Under the pieces are notes generated by a model that worked only from the letters and a program-made list of their open reading frames with translations, had not been told where the DNA came from and did no database searches. This document shows positions 1-7,136 of a stretch of 64,000 nucleotides of DNA, piece after piece (within the stretch, counting starts at the first letter, position 1; every line of letters starts with the position of its first letter). The DNA comes from a virus, in IMG/VR virus record IMGVR_UViG_3300035001_000006, positions 18,194-82,193 of that record; one strand, given 5' to 3'. The translations under genes and the position numbers were made by a program.

Positions 1-374
1 GACAGGCCGCTCGGCAGCACCAGGCGCGGCGCTGCCACGCGAACCTTGGCGCGCGACACCTCCTCTTCCATGCTTTCCGCGAACTGCTTGCCCACAGCCG
101 CGCCGGCCGCCTTCGCCTTGCCCTTCGCCTGAGCTCCGGCCTTCTCGACGGCAGACGTCACGCCGGTGACGAACTTCTGCATGTCGCTCGAGGTCGCGGC
201 TGCAAGGCTCTTCAGGTTGGTGACGAGGCCCCGCGTTTCCTTGTTGAGGCGGGACAGGCTGGCCTGGTCAAGCTGCTCCACCGCCACTTGGAGTTGCTTG
301 AGCGCGTCGAGCGCAGGCTTCGCCGCCGCTTGAAGGGGCGAGCCGTCTAGTCCGATCTTGATGTCGTCTGCCAT
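1..374 (-). CDS. Tail tape measure protein (partial, N-terminus only)
   Basis: The first 124 codons of a minus-strand gene that continues past the window edge. It starts with ATG at 374, reads MADDIKIGLDGSPLQAAAKP, and continues as alanine-, lysine- and glutamine-rich predicted helix and coiled coil, as expected for the start of a tape measure protein. It lies directly after the G/GT chaperone pair, the conserved place for this gene in long-tailed phages. The protein would set tail length and be threaded through the tail tube. The call rests on position and composition; the diagnostic long C-terminal part is outside the window. Confidence 0.75.
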   Translation of the reverse strand, partial: MADDIKIGLDGSPLQAAAKPALDALKQLQVAVEQLDQASLSRLNKETRGLVTNLKSLAAATSSDMQKFVTGVTSAVEKAGAQAKGKAKAAGAAVGKQFAESMEEEVSRAKVRVAAPRLVLPSGL

Positions 375-382
375 GGCCTCGA

Positions 383-745
383 TCAGCTCTTGTTGTTGTT
401 CTTGCCGCCCTTGCCGGGCGAGCTGCTCGAGGGGTTCTTGTCGGCCCAATGGCCGAGGTACACCTGATCAAGCAGTTGGATCAGGCGCAGATACTTGGAC
501 CTCTCCGCGGGGGAAGCAATCCCCTGGAATGACACGTAGGCCCAGATCTCGGCAAGAGAGATCGGGTTTGGGGCCGCTGCACCGAAGGTGCGCGCCGCGT
601 GAAGTGCGTAGAAGGCGTCCGCGAATGGGACGTCTGTGACCCTGAGCTTGGGCCGGCTGAGGAGCGCCGCCGGCTTCACACCTGTCCTGCGCGCGCGCTC
701 CTCAAGAACCTTGGCGTGGGCTGACCATTTCAGCTGCCACGCCAA
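383..745 (-). CDS. Tail assembly chaperone, GT extension (made by -1 frameshift)
   Basis: A 120-codon open frame with no ATG or GTG near its beginning; the only nearby start-like codon is TTG at 745. The frame is open upstream of that and overlaps the end of the preceding G-type gene, where a G GGA AAC slippery heptamer allows a -1 shift into it. The expected product is a fusion of about 255 residues. Tail chaperones of this kind bind the tape measure protein during tail assembly and are not part of the virion. The charged, lysine- and serine-rich C-terminus is seen directly; the function comes from gene order and the frameshift signal. Confidence 0.8.
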   Translation of the reverse strand: MAWQLKWSAHAKVLEERARRTGVKPAALLSRPKLRVTDVPFADAFYALHAARTFGAAAPNPISLAEIWAYVSFQGIASPAERSKYLRLIQLLDQVYLGHWADKNPSSSSPGKGGKNNNKS

Positions 746-753
746 GTGCGCGC

Positions 754-1149
754 TTAGGCGTTTCCCAGGTCCTTTTCGACCTTGACCTTGAAGGCCTCGA
801 AGTTGTCAGCAAACCCGGAGATCTTCCTGCGGAACTCCTTCACGCCGAGCAGGGTGCGCGCGTTCTCCGTCGAATACGGGATGGGCGGGCCCTGGAACTC
901 GAGGCCTTCCCAGCCCAGCAGGATGGTGGATGCCATCACGTCGATGAACACCTTCTCGGCGGCCTGCTCGTCTTCCTTCGTGGTGCCCTGCAGGTCGATG
1001 CCCGAAGCCTCGAGCTTCTTTCGGAGCATGTGCACGTAGTTCTCGTTGCCAGAGCGTGCGACGAGCACTTTGGCCGTCTTGCTCAGCGGGAACCAGGCGC
1101 CCTCGATTTCCTTCTTCTCGTCGGTGGCGAAAGTGTTGAAGATGTCCAT
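754..1149 (-). CDS. Tail assembly chaperone, G-type
   Basis: A 131-residue acidic protein between the tail tube gene and the tape measure gene. This is the position of lambda gpG and its analogues. It starts MDIFNTFATDEKKE and ends KVEKDLGNA, with the last codons forming a -1 slippery sequence (CTG GGA AAC GCC TAA). Ribosomes that do not slip make this short protein; those that slip make the longer GT fusion. It should act in the cytoplasm as a chaperone for the tape measure protein. Identification rests on order, size and the frameshift site. Confidence 0.82.
   Translation of the reverse strand: MDIFNTFATDEKKEIEGAWFPLSKTAKVLVARSGNENYVHMLRKKLEASGIDLQGTTKEDEQAAEKVFIDVMASTILLGWEGLEFQGPPIPYSTENARTLLGVKEFRRKISGFADNFEAFKVKVEKDLGNA
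760..766 (-). other. Programmed -1 ribosomal frameshift site (GGGAAAC)
   Basis: On the minus strand the sequence is GGGAAAC, and in the frame of the upstream gene it reads G GGA AAC, a perfect X XXY YYZ slippery heptamer. The zero-frame stop codon follows 3 nt later, at 754-756. After a -1 shift the message reads CGC CTA AGC GCG CAC TTG and continues directly in the frame of the GT extension. This is the arrangement known from lambda G/GT and many other long-tailed phages. Confidence 0.88.
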
Positions 1150-1201
1150 TTTGTTTTTCTTTTTGCGGGAGGTGAAAAGCCTAGCAGGGCCTGAGGTCCT
1201 T

Positions 1202-1223
1202 GGGGCAGCTCGAAGGCTGCCCC
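1202..1223 (-). terminator. Stem-loop after the tail tube gene
   Basis: A perfect 8-bp stem (GGGGCAGC / GCTGCCCC) with a 6-nt loop starts 10 nt beyond the tail tube stop codon in the direction of transcription. No T-run follows, so it is a weak terminator at best. It may instead protect the 3' end of an abundant structural mRNA or attenuate the downstream chaperone genes. Confidence 0.5.
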
Positions 1224-1233
1224 AGCGGATTGG

Positions 1234-2463
1234 TTACGCGGCAAGGGCGCGCGTGATGCGGATGCCACGCTGCGTTGCTGCGTCATAGAAGGCGTCGAAC
1301 GGGAGATCCAGCATCACGTCGTCGTCATTGCCGCCGGGGTTCAGACCGCCGTCACGGAACTTGACCTTGTCGAGCTCGATGAGATAGCCGTTGCCAGCTG
1401 CGTCGCAGAAACCCACGGTGAGGCTGGTCCGCTCGCCGTCCAGCCACTTCTTGTAGTAGGTGGTGTCCTGAAAGTACACCTGCATCGAGCCGGAAATCTC
1501 GAACTCGCCCAGGCCGACGCCTGCGTTGCCGAACACACCCACCGCCTTCTGGCCGCGCGCGTTGTTGTTGAGGCTCAGGGATAGGCTCTTGATGAACGAG
1601 CCGTTGGCAAGCAGGTTCGCGCCGCCCTCGTAGACCGTGCCCACGTCCGTGACGGCGTTCATCACCTCGTGCGCCTTCGATGCGACCGGCACGCCCGGCA
1701 GGTAGCTCGCGCCGTCTCGGGCGTCGTGGCTCGAGCCGATGAAGCCGAACGAGCCGGTGATGATTGAGCCCACCTCGACGTTCAGCTCCAGGGTGTTGGG
1801 CTCCATGCCGGTGTAGAGCATGCGCGAGCCGACATCCGTGAGCGAGTGCTCGAAGGAGAAGGTCTTGCGGGCGGGGCCGTTGACGATGATCGACTGGCTG
1901 ATTGCGGAGCCCGCAAGGTCCGCCGCCAGGAGGCCAGGCGCGACGATCGGGGTCGCGGCGTCCACGGCAAGGTTCGTGGTGGTCGAGCCCACGCCGACCT
2001 TGAACCAGGCGTCCGCGAAGTACGCTTTCACCGCGGCGCTGGCTGTAGGGCCCGGGACGACCTTGAACCAGCTGCCTACAGCCAGCGAGGTGAATGCCGA
2101 GGAGCCGGTGGGGGCGACAGCCGCCTTGATGGAATTGGCAGTGGTCTGGAGCGCGAACGCGGCGCCCAGTCCGGCGGTGCCGAAGTGGACGAATGTGCCG
2201 CCGACGATGGCCTCGAGGAAGGGGTCGTACTCGGCTGCCGACAGCTCGAAGTTGAACCCGCCATCGACGTTCTGGTCCACACGGGTGTTGCCCGTGGACA
2301 TCCGATTCGCATTGACCTCGCTCGACTTGGTGGTCTCGATCGAGGCTTTCATGGTGGGCTCCACCATGCGCAGGTTGATGGCGTTGCCGGCGACGGGGAC
2401 TTGGCCCCGCACGGTCTCGGGGATAAAGCGCAGTTGGCCAAACGACCCAGAAGCAAAAGGCAT
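1234..2463 (-). CDS. Major tail tube protein
   Basis: A 409-residue protein starting MPFASGSFGQLRFIPET, rich in glycine, threonine, serine and valine, as in beta-rich tail tube subunits. The N-terminal part, including the RFIPET and NLRMVEPTMKASIETTKSSE segments, resembles the phage tail tube family of long non-contractile tails. At 409 residues it is longer than a bare tube subunit, so an added surface domain is possible. It lies between the tail terminator and the G/GT genes, the standard place, and is flanked by stem-loops on both sides, fitting a highly expressed single product. Confidence 0.85.
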   Translation of the reverse strand: MPFASGSFGQLRFIPETVRGQVPVAGNAINLRMVEPTMKASIETTKSSEVNANRMSTGNTRVDQNVDGGFNFELSAAEYDPFLEAIVGGTFVHFGTAGLGAAFALQTTANSIKAAVAPTGSSAFTSLAVGSWFKVVPGPTASAAVKAYFADAWFKVGVGSTTTNLAVDAATPIVAPGLLAADLAGSAISQSIIVNGPARKTFSFEHSLTDVGSRMLYTGMEPNTLELNVEVGSIITGSFGFIGSSHDARDGASYLPGVPVASKAHEVMNAVTDVGTVYEGGANLLANGSFIKSLSLSLNNNARGQKAVGVFGNAGVGLGEFEISGSMQVYFQDTTYYKKWLDGERTSLTVGFCDAAGNGYLIELDKVKFRDGGLNPGGNDDDVMLDLPFDAFYDAATQRGIRITRALAA

Positions 2464-2509
2464 GGTGTGCTCCGCGAAATTCTTGTTCTTGTGCGGAGCA
2501 GACTAGGAA

Positions 2510-2533
2510 GGGGATTCCCAAAACGGAATCCCC
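2510..2533 (-). terminator. Intercistronic stem-loop before the tail tube gene
   Basis: A perfect 9-bp stem, GGGGATTCC / GGAATCCCC, with a 6-nt loop in the 77-nt gap between the tail terminator gene and the tail tube gene. There is no T-run on the minus strand (TTCCTAG follows). It could be an mRNA processing or stabilising element that separates expression of the abundant tail tube gene from the upstream connector genes. Confidence 0.45.
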
Positions 2534-2540
2534 CGGTACA

Positions 2541-2948
2541 TCACGCGTCGTCGAGCGTGAACGGCGTGATCAGGCCGACCTTGTGCCAGCCATTGACGAC
2601 GGTCGGGATCGTGCGCTGCGGCATGTACAGCGTGGCCGAGCCAAGGCGCCGCCCGCGTAGCAGCTCCTTGATCGCATCGAGCACCTGGTCAGGAAGCGCG
2701 GTGCCCTCTCCTTCCCGGTGGTACACGTTCGTTGCGAAGACCCCAGTGTGGCGCCCGCGCGGCCGCCCGCCGACCGTCACGAATTTCGCGCCATACCAAC
2801 GGATGGTGCAGTCGATCCAGAGCGGACCGACAGTGCTTTCATCGGCCATTGGGCCGTTCTCGTAGAAGGCCTGGACGTCCGGGAACGCGTCAGCGAGCCA
2901 GGTCGCAAGCGTCTCTTGTGCGTCTTTGCGGAATTGTTCGGTGGCCAC
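2541..2948 (-). CDS. Tail terminator / tail completion protein
   Basis: A 135-residue protein (MATEQFRKDAQETLATWLAD...) directly upstream of the tail tube gene. Size, place and the mixed alpha/beta look, with a helical N-terminus followed by strands ending in PFTLDDA, match minor tail proteins of the lambda gpU type that cap the finished tube and join it to the head. No sequence motif proves this. The assignment is by synteny. Confidence 0.6.
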   Translation of the reverse strand: MATEQFRKDAQETLATWLADAFPDVQAFYENGPMADESTVGPLWIDCTIRWYGAKFVTVGGRPRGRHTGVFATNVYHREGEGTALPDQVLDAIKELLRGRRLGSATLYMPQRTIPTVVNGWHKVGLITPFTLDDA

Positions 2949-2955
2949 GGTGCTC

Positions 2956-3513
2956 CTAAAAGTTCGAGTCGATTCCGCCGATCGGAGTGGTTCCGTCTGC
3001 GAGCAGCCCTTCGGCGATCAGCACGGCGCTCTCCATCGCGGTCTCGTACGGTTGGTTCTCTGCGCGCAGCTTGGTCATCCAGTACCCTTTTTCCTGCAGG
3101 TCCGCGAGATAGGCCGCGCTCGACTTCCCTCCGTCGGTGTCCCCGCGGGTGGCGTTGGTGATGTAGACCTTGTCGCCTCGCTTGAGCCGGCGCAGCACGA
3201 ACTTCGCGCGGTCAAGGGCCTCCGACGCCCACTTCATGTCGCCGCGCTCGCGCGCGAGCTTGTTGTTCACGTAGCCGGAACCCGTGAGCTCGAGCTCGTC
3301 GCCCATCCCAGAGTCGAACGAGAGATCCGGCGAATTGATGCCGAGATTCCAATTGGCGACCGCCCGGCCGGAGTACTGCGGAGTCTGAAGAACGATTCGC
3401 TCGAAGATCTGCCACACGACACGGCGGAACAACGCCACCGGCGCATCCTCTACGCGAGCGATCGCCGCCACGATGTCGCGGCTGACGGCGGCCCTGTTCT
3501 TCACCATCCCCAT
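2956..3513 (-). CDS. Head-tail joining / neck protein (HK97 gp10-like position)
   Basis: A 185-residue protein. The start at 3513 (MGMVKNRAAVSRD) is preferred over an ATG at 3546 because an AGGGG Shine-Dalgarno sequence sits just upstream and the start follows the previous stop codon by one base. The segment LFRRVVWQIFERIVLQTPQYSGRAVANW, with a helix then TP and SGRAVANWN, is typical of HK97 gp10-type neck proteins, which often have a TPxxTGxxRxxW-like signature after the N-terminal helix. It should sit between portal-proximal connectors and the tail terminator. Confidence 0.65.
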   Translation of the reverse strand: MGMVKNRAAVSRDIVAAIARVEDAPVALFRRVVWQIFERIVLQTPQYSGRAVANWNLGINSPDLSFDSGMGDELELTGSGYVNNKLARERGDMKWASEALDRAKFVLRRLKRGDKVYITNATRGDTDGGKSSAAYLADLQEKGYWMTKLRAENQPYETAMESAVLIAEGLLADGTTPIGGIDSNF

Positions 3514-3514
3514 G

Positions 3515-4351
3515 TCAGCCCCTACGGACGTGAACGGCGACCGCACCCTCGATCGGGTTGACGGCCAGCACGCTCAGCGACATGCCGGCGAAGGCAATCT
3601 TCGAGGACGTGTCCACCACGGTGCCGTCCGGCAGCGCAAGCGTGAAGTCGCCCTCTTGGTGCCGCGCCTCCAGCTGCGCGTCGTAGCGAAATAGGCTCTG
3701 CCACCTCACGCGCAGAGCGGCGGCGGTCGCCGAGACGCCCGGTGAATAGGCGCCGGCGCCCGGGTTGTAGGTACGGGCCTGGATCGTGGCGTTGACGGGT
3801 TCGGTCTGGTCAAGCCGTACCGCAGTCGCGCCCACGTAGTCCGAGGGGAGTCGACGGACCGAGGTCGTGATGTAGGCGACGCCCGCGCGCCAGAGGATCT
3901 GCTGCGGCTTGAGCTCTGTGCCGAGCGGCAGGATCACTTCGAACACGTTGGCCACGTCGGACGACTCCTCCTCCTGCTTGGCATCCTTCGTCCACGAGGC
4001 AAAGCCGTAGGCGGTCGCCGCGGGCGCGCTGGCCAGGAACTGGGTGATGGTGCCGAGGTTGAACTGCCCGTCTGCCGACTGGAGAACGTACTTGACCCGG
4101 TGCGCCTCATCGAGTCCGTCGATCGAGGGCTCGCCGGCCACGACATACACGGCGCCGAAGACGCGGATGCAGCGGTGCGATGGGATCTCCACGCCAGGAG
4201 CGACGGACAGCACGCGCCGATACGCGACCATCGCGTCGCGCTTGCTGTCGTCGTAGGGATCGATCTGCGCCAGGAACAGCGGGACGCCGGAGTAGGCATC
4301 GAAGACCTCCGTCCGGTCGAAGTACGAAGACGCGGCGGCAAGGGTCATCAT
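3515..4351 (-). CDS. Hypothetical virion connector protein
   Basis: A 278-residue protein between two connector genes in the head-tail region. The sequence is beta-rich with many short hydrophobic stretches (GTELKPQQILWRAGVAYITTSVRRL) and no signal peptide or membrane segment. The place suggests a head-closure or adaptor protein, but its length is above that of usual closure proteins (about 110 residues), so it may carry an extra domain. The family is not recognised. Confidence 0.55.
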   Translation of the reverse strand: MMTLAAASSYFDRTEVFDAYSGVPLFLAQIDPYDDSKRDAMVAYRRVLSVAPGVEIPSHRCIRVFGAVYVVAGEPSIDGLDEAHRVKYVLQSADGQFNLGTITQFLASAPAATAYGFASWTKDAKQEEESSDVANVFEVILPLGTELKPQQILWRAGVAYITTSVRRLPSDYVGATAVRLDQTEPVNATIQARTYNPGAGAYSPGVSATAAALRVRWQSLFRYDAQLEARHQEGDFTLALPDGTVVDTSSKIAFAGMSLSVLAVNPIEGAVAVHVRRG

Positions 4352-4356
4352 GGCGG

Positions 4357-4851
4357 CTACCCCGTGACCGGGTCGTATGAGCGCGTGGCGGCGATGAAGG
4401 CGAGCGGCGTGCGGGCTGCGGCCGCGGGCGTCTGCGCCAGCTCACCGAGAGATGTGATGAGGCTCGCGCGCGACGCCAGGTACATGGCTTCGATCCGCGA
4501 GAGCGTCTCCTTGTAGGGTGCGTCTGCAAAGCGGGAAACGGATGCTTTCCCGTCGCCCACGTCTTTGGGCATGATGCTGGCCAAGGACACGCCGACCTGG
4601 CGCGCGCTGGCATAAGCGCTGAAGAGCTTCGTTGCATCGAGCACAGCCTGCTCCGCTTCCGACCTGTCGCCCGTCGGCTTGCCGGAGATTGCAGAAAAAG
4701 AGGCAGGCAATGACGGCGCGACCTTGTTCAGCTCGCGCACCAGTCCGATCGCGTAGATCGGCAGGTTCAGGACTGCATCGGGAAGCTCGATCGCGTTCAC
4801 CCCGAGGGTCGCGCGAACCTCCGCGTTTTCACAGTAAGGCGTCAGTGCCAT
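4357..4851 (-). CDS. Head-tail connector (adaptor) protein, putative
   Basis: A 164-residue mainly helical protein beginning MALTPYCENAEVRATLGVNAIELPDAVLNLPIYAIGL. The pattern of an N-terminal segment that defines helix boundaries (C/S-x3-VRATLG-x2-ELPD) followed by helical pairs is seen in adaptor proteins that dock below the portal. It lies 5 nt upstream of the next connector gene and belongs to the same polycistron. The function is inferred from place and fold type. Confidence 0.55.
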   Translation of the reverse strand: MALTPYCENAEVRATLGVNAIELPDAVLNLPIYAIGLVRELNKVAPSLPASFSAISGKPTGDRSEAEQAVLDATKLFSAYASARQVGVSLASIMPKDVGDGKASVSRFADAPYKETLSRIEAMYLASRASLITSLGELAQTPAAAARTPLAFIAATRSYDPVTG

Positions 4852-4872
4852 GCCAAAAGCTCCCGCAAAGGA

Positions 4873-5355
4873 TCAGGACTCGCTGGGCGCGATGGCCAGC
4901 TTGCCAGCGTCAAGCTGGAGGGAAAGGAACGCGTCGATCTCGGCTGTCACGGGCGCAGCGCCGAACATGTCGCCGGTGTGCAGGTGTTGGAGCGGGCCGT
5001 GGACGGACACGAGCTCGACAACGTCGCCGATCTTCCAGGCATGTGCCTTGGCAAGGGGTTCGGCTGCAGGTGCTTCGGGCGTGGCGCCCTGATTTGCCTC
5101 TGCGGCAGCAGGGGCTTGTTCAGTTTCCTTCACGGCCAAGGCAGCGAGCGTGTGCAGGGGCAGCGTCTCGCTTTGCCCTGCGTCGGCGGTATCCTGTGAC
5201 ACGCGCGCCGGCCGCTCTTCGAAGTGAAGGGAGTTGTCGGGCGCCGGCGGGGTGGCGGCTGCCCCCTCTTCCAGCGCGGATGTGATTTCGGCGACGGGCG
5301 CTGCGGGCGCGGCGGCGGGCGCAGAGTTGAGCGTGAGGGTGTTCTTCCGGGACAT
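4873..5355 (-). CDS. Hypothetical virion-region protein with Ala/Pro-rich N-terminus
   Basis: 160 residues. The first 100 are low-complexity, rich in alanine, proline, glutamate and threonine. The last 60 (KIGDVVELVSVHGPLQHLHTGDMFG...) look like a small beta-barrel. It sits between the major capsid and connector genes. A short folded domain on a flexible stalk would suit a capsid accessory or spacer protein, but no family is recognised. The start at 5355 has an AGGAG Shine-Dalgarno sequence 6 nt upstream. Confidence 0.5.
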   Translation of the reverse strand: MSRKNTLTLNSAPAAAPAAPVAEITSALEEGAAATPPAPDNSLHFEERPARVSQDTADAGQSETLPLHTLAALAVKETEQAPAAAEANQGATPEAPAAEPLAKAHAWKIGDVVELVSVHGPLQHLHTGDMFGAAPVTAEIDAFLSLQLDAGKLAIAPSES

Positions 5356-5382
5356 GGGGGACTCCTGTTGCGGATGGAGAAA

Positions 5383-5410
5383 GGCGCCGGCCAGCGAACC
5401 GACCGGCGCC
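5383..5410 (-). terminator. Terminator/attenuator after the major capsid gene
   Basis: A GC-rich hairpin, GGCGCCGG / CCGGCGCC (8-bp stem, 12-nt loop), starts 22 nt after the capsid gene stop codon on the minus strand and is followed by TTTCTCC. It resembles an intrinsic terminator with a short U-tract and may limit read-through from the strongly expressed capsid gene into the connector genes. Confidence 0.55.
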
Positions 5411-5431
5411 CTACTGCTGGGTCTGCGCTGC

Positions 5432-6613
5432 TTAGGTGAGCGTCAGGACCTCGAACGCTTCGTCGAACAGGCGATACAGGAGCTCGCCCTTGTCGACACG
5501 CATCGCCGTGGAGCGCTTGAGCACGAACTGCTCGATGGCGCTGTACTCCGCGGTGAGCGACTTGACGCGGTGCACGGCGTAGCGCGTGTCCATGCCCATG
5601 ATCGTGCCGGCCGGCCAGTTCACGTCGTTCGTCAAGAAGATCTTGACGGTCGAGGTCCAGCTCGGGTTCACCACCTGCATCAGCGTGTCGATGCGCGGGC
5701 TGTTCGGGTTGTCGTTCTGGTTGGTCGGCTTGCCCACCCGGTTCTCGATTGCCATCGCTCCGGCAAGGTCGGTCACCACCAGGTCGATGGTCCGCTTGTG
5801 CGCGTTGCGCGCCAGCCACTTGATCCAGGCGGTCTGGGTCAGCTTGCCGGCGGTCGCGTCCGCGTCGAGCGTGCTGGCCGCGACGACCTTGCCGGCGATC
5901 GAGGAAAGCGCGGCGATGGCGTAGTCGGTGTCGCCGTTCAGGAACGACAGGATGTAGGCATAGGCCTTCTCGTTCGACTCGACCGCTGCCTGGCGACCGA
6001 CCGCAAGGCCCACCAGGTCAAGCGTGGTACTGCGCTGCGCCTGCTCGGAGATCTCCATGCCGATCGCCCAGCTGGGGATCTTGCGGGCCACGTCCGACGC
6101 GGTGATCGTCAGCATGGACTGCGGCAGCGCGAGCTGGCCGACGGGCGCGCTGCGGGCCGCTTCCGGGTTGCTGAAGTTCAGCACCGGGCGCTCGAACTTG
6201 TCGCTGGCGATGCTGTCGTCCACAGCGATCATCATGTCCAGCCCGGCGACGCTGGTCTTCAGGTCGGTGGCCAGCTTGTCCTCGATCACGCCCAGGATCA
6301 CGGCCGGGAAGAGGATGCGCGAGGCTGGCACGCCTTCCTTGGTGATGGCCGCAGCGTCCTGCTTCGGGTTCAGCACTTCGCCCACGGTCGAGGGACGGAT
6401 GCCGAATTCCTTGTTGCCCTTGACGAAGATGCCGGTCTGCTCGCACAGCTGCTCGAACGGGCTGCCGTGCTTGGCCGCGTCGGTCGGGAACTGCGTCGCG
6501 AGGTACTGCGGCACGGTCTGGCCCGCGTCTGCAGCTTCCTTGTACGTGTGGAGGCCGAGGTCGATCGCCTGGTTCTTGCCCTGCGCGTCGATGAAAACGA
6601 GTTCTTTGCCCAC
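5432..6613 (-). CDS. Major capsid protein
   Basis: A 393-residue protein (MGKELVFIDAQGKNQAIDLG...) in the canonical capsid position downstream of the maturation protease and decoration genes. Its size and composition, including regions such as EMGISEQAQ-like segments, fit an HK97-fold shell subunit. The helix-rich middle and the C-terminal LLYRLFDEAFEVLTLT are as expected. There is no obvious N-terminal scaffold arm, consistent with the scaffold being fused to the protease gene here. The start has a GGAG-containing leader and the gene is followed by a hairpin. Confidence 0.85.
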   Translation of the reverse strand: MGKELVFIDAQGKNQAIDLGLHTYKEAADAGQTVPQYLATQFPTDAAKHGSPFEQLCEQTGIFVKGNKEFGIRPSTVGEVLNPKQDAAAITKEGVPASRILFPAVILGVIEDKLATDLKTSVAGLDMMIAVDDSIASDKFERPVLNFSNPEAARSAPVGQLALPQSMLTITASDVARKIPSWAIGMEISEQAQRSTTLDLVGLAVGRQAAVESNEKAYAYILSFLNGDTDYAIAALSSIAGKVVAASTLDADATAGKLTQTAWIKWLARNAHKRTIDLVVTDLAGAMAIENRVGKPTNQNDNPNSPRIDTLMQVVNPSWTSTVKIFLTNDVNWPAGTIMGMDTRYAVHRVKSLTAEYSAIEQFVLKRSTAMRVDKGELLYRLFDEAFEVLTLT

Positions 6614-6642
6614 TTTTTTCTCCTTGTTCTGTGGGTTGGTGA

Positions 6643-7125
6643 TCAGACGCGTTCGATGACCGCGACTTGGCCGACGGCGCCGGTGCCCTTGAGGGCGACG
6701 ACGCGCCAGAGGAACGTGAGCTCCCCCTTTGCGGCGGTCGCCTTGCAGACGCGCGGGTGGCCCGGCAGCTTCGTGCCGCGCGCGGTCACAGTGCCCGCCA
6801 CGACGAAGTCGTTGACGGCGATGGCACCCACGCCGGGGGTGGCCTGCAGGCCGTCCAGCGTGACGGTCTTGCGGCCCGTCTCTTGGATCGTGCCGAGCTT
6901 GAAGCCGTCGTACAGCGCCCCGCCGGCCTCATCGGCCGTGACCAGGAAGCCTTCGATCTCGTCGCCGGCGGCGCACAGGCCGTACTGGCTGTCGCCCTTC
7001 AGCTTGACGAACTTGTTGACGTCGGCGTCGGACAGCGGGTTGGCTGCGCCGGCGCCGTCCGCGACACGAACGGTCTTGTTCGTGTCGTACGGGCGGATCA
7101 GCTCGTTGAGTTGGAACTTCGCCAT
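6643..7125 (-). CDS. Capsid decoration / stabilisation protein, putative
   Basis: A 160-residue beta-rich, glycine- and alanine-rich protein directly upstream of the capsid gene. The pattern (KLKGDSQYGLCAAGDEIEGFLVTADEAGG...) resembles small decoration-like capsid proteins that follow the protease in many siphoviruses. It has a clear Shine-Dalgarno sequence (AAGGAGAAAAACC) before its ATG. It would bind the outside of the expanded capsid. The call comes from synteny and composition. Confidence 0.6.
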   Translation of the reverse strand: MAKFQLNELIRPYDTNKTVRVADGAGAANPLSDADVNKFVKLKGDSQYGLCAAGDEIEGFLVTADEAGGALYDGFKLGTIQETGRKTVTLDGLQATPGVGAIAVNDFVVAGTVTARGTKLPGHPRVCKATAAKGELTFLWRVVALKGTGAVGQVAVIERV

Positions 7126-7136
7126 GGTTTTTCTCC

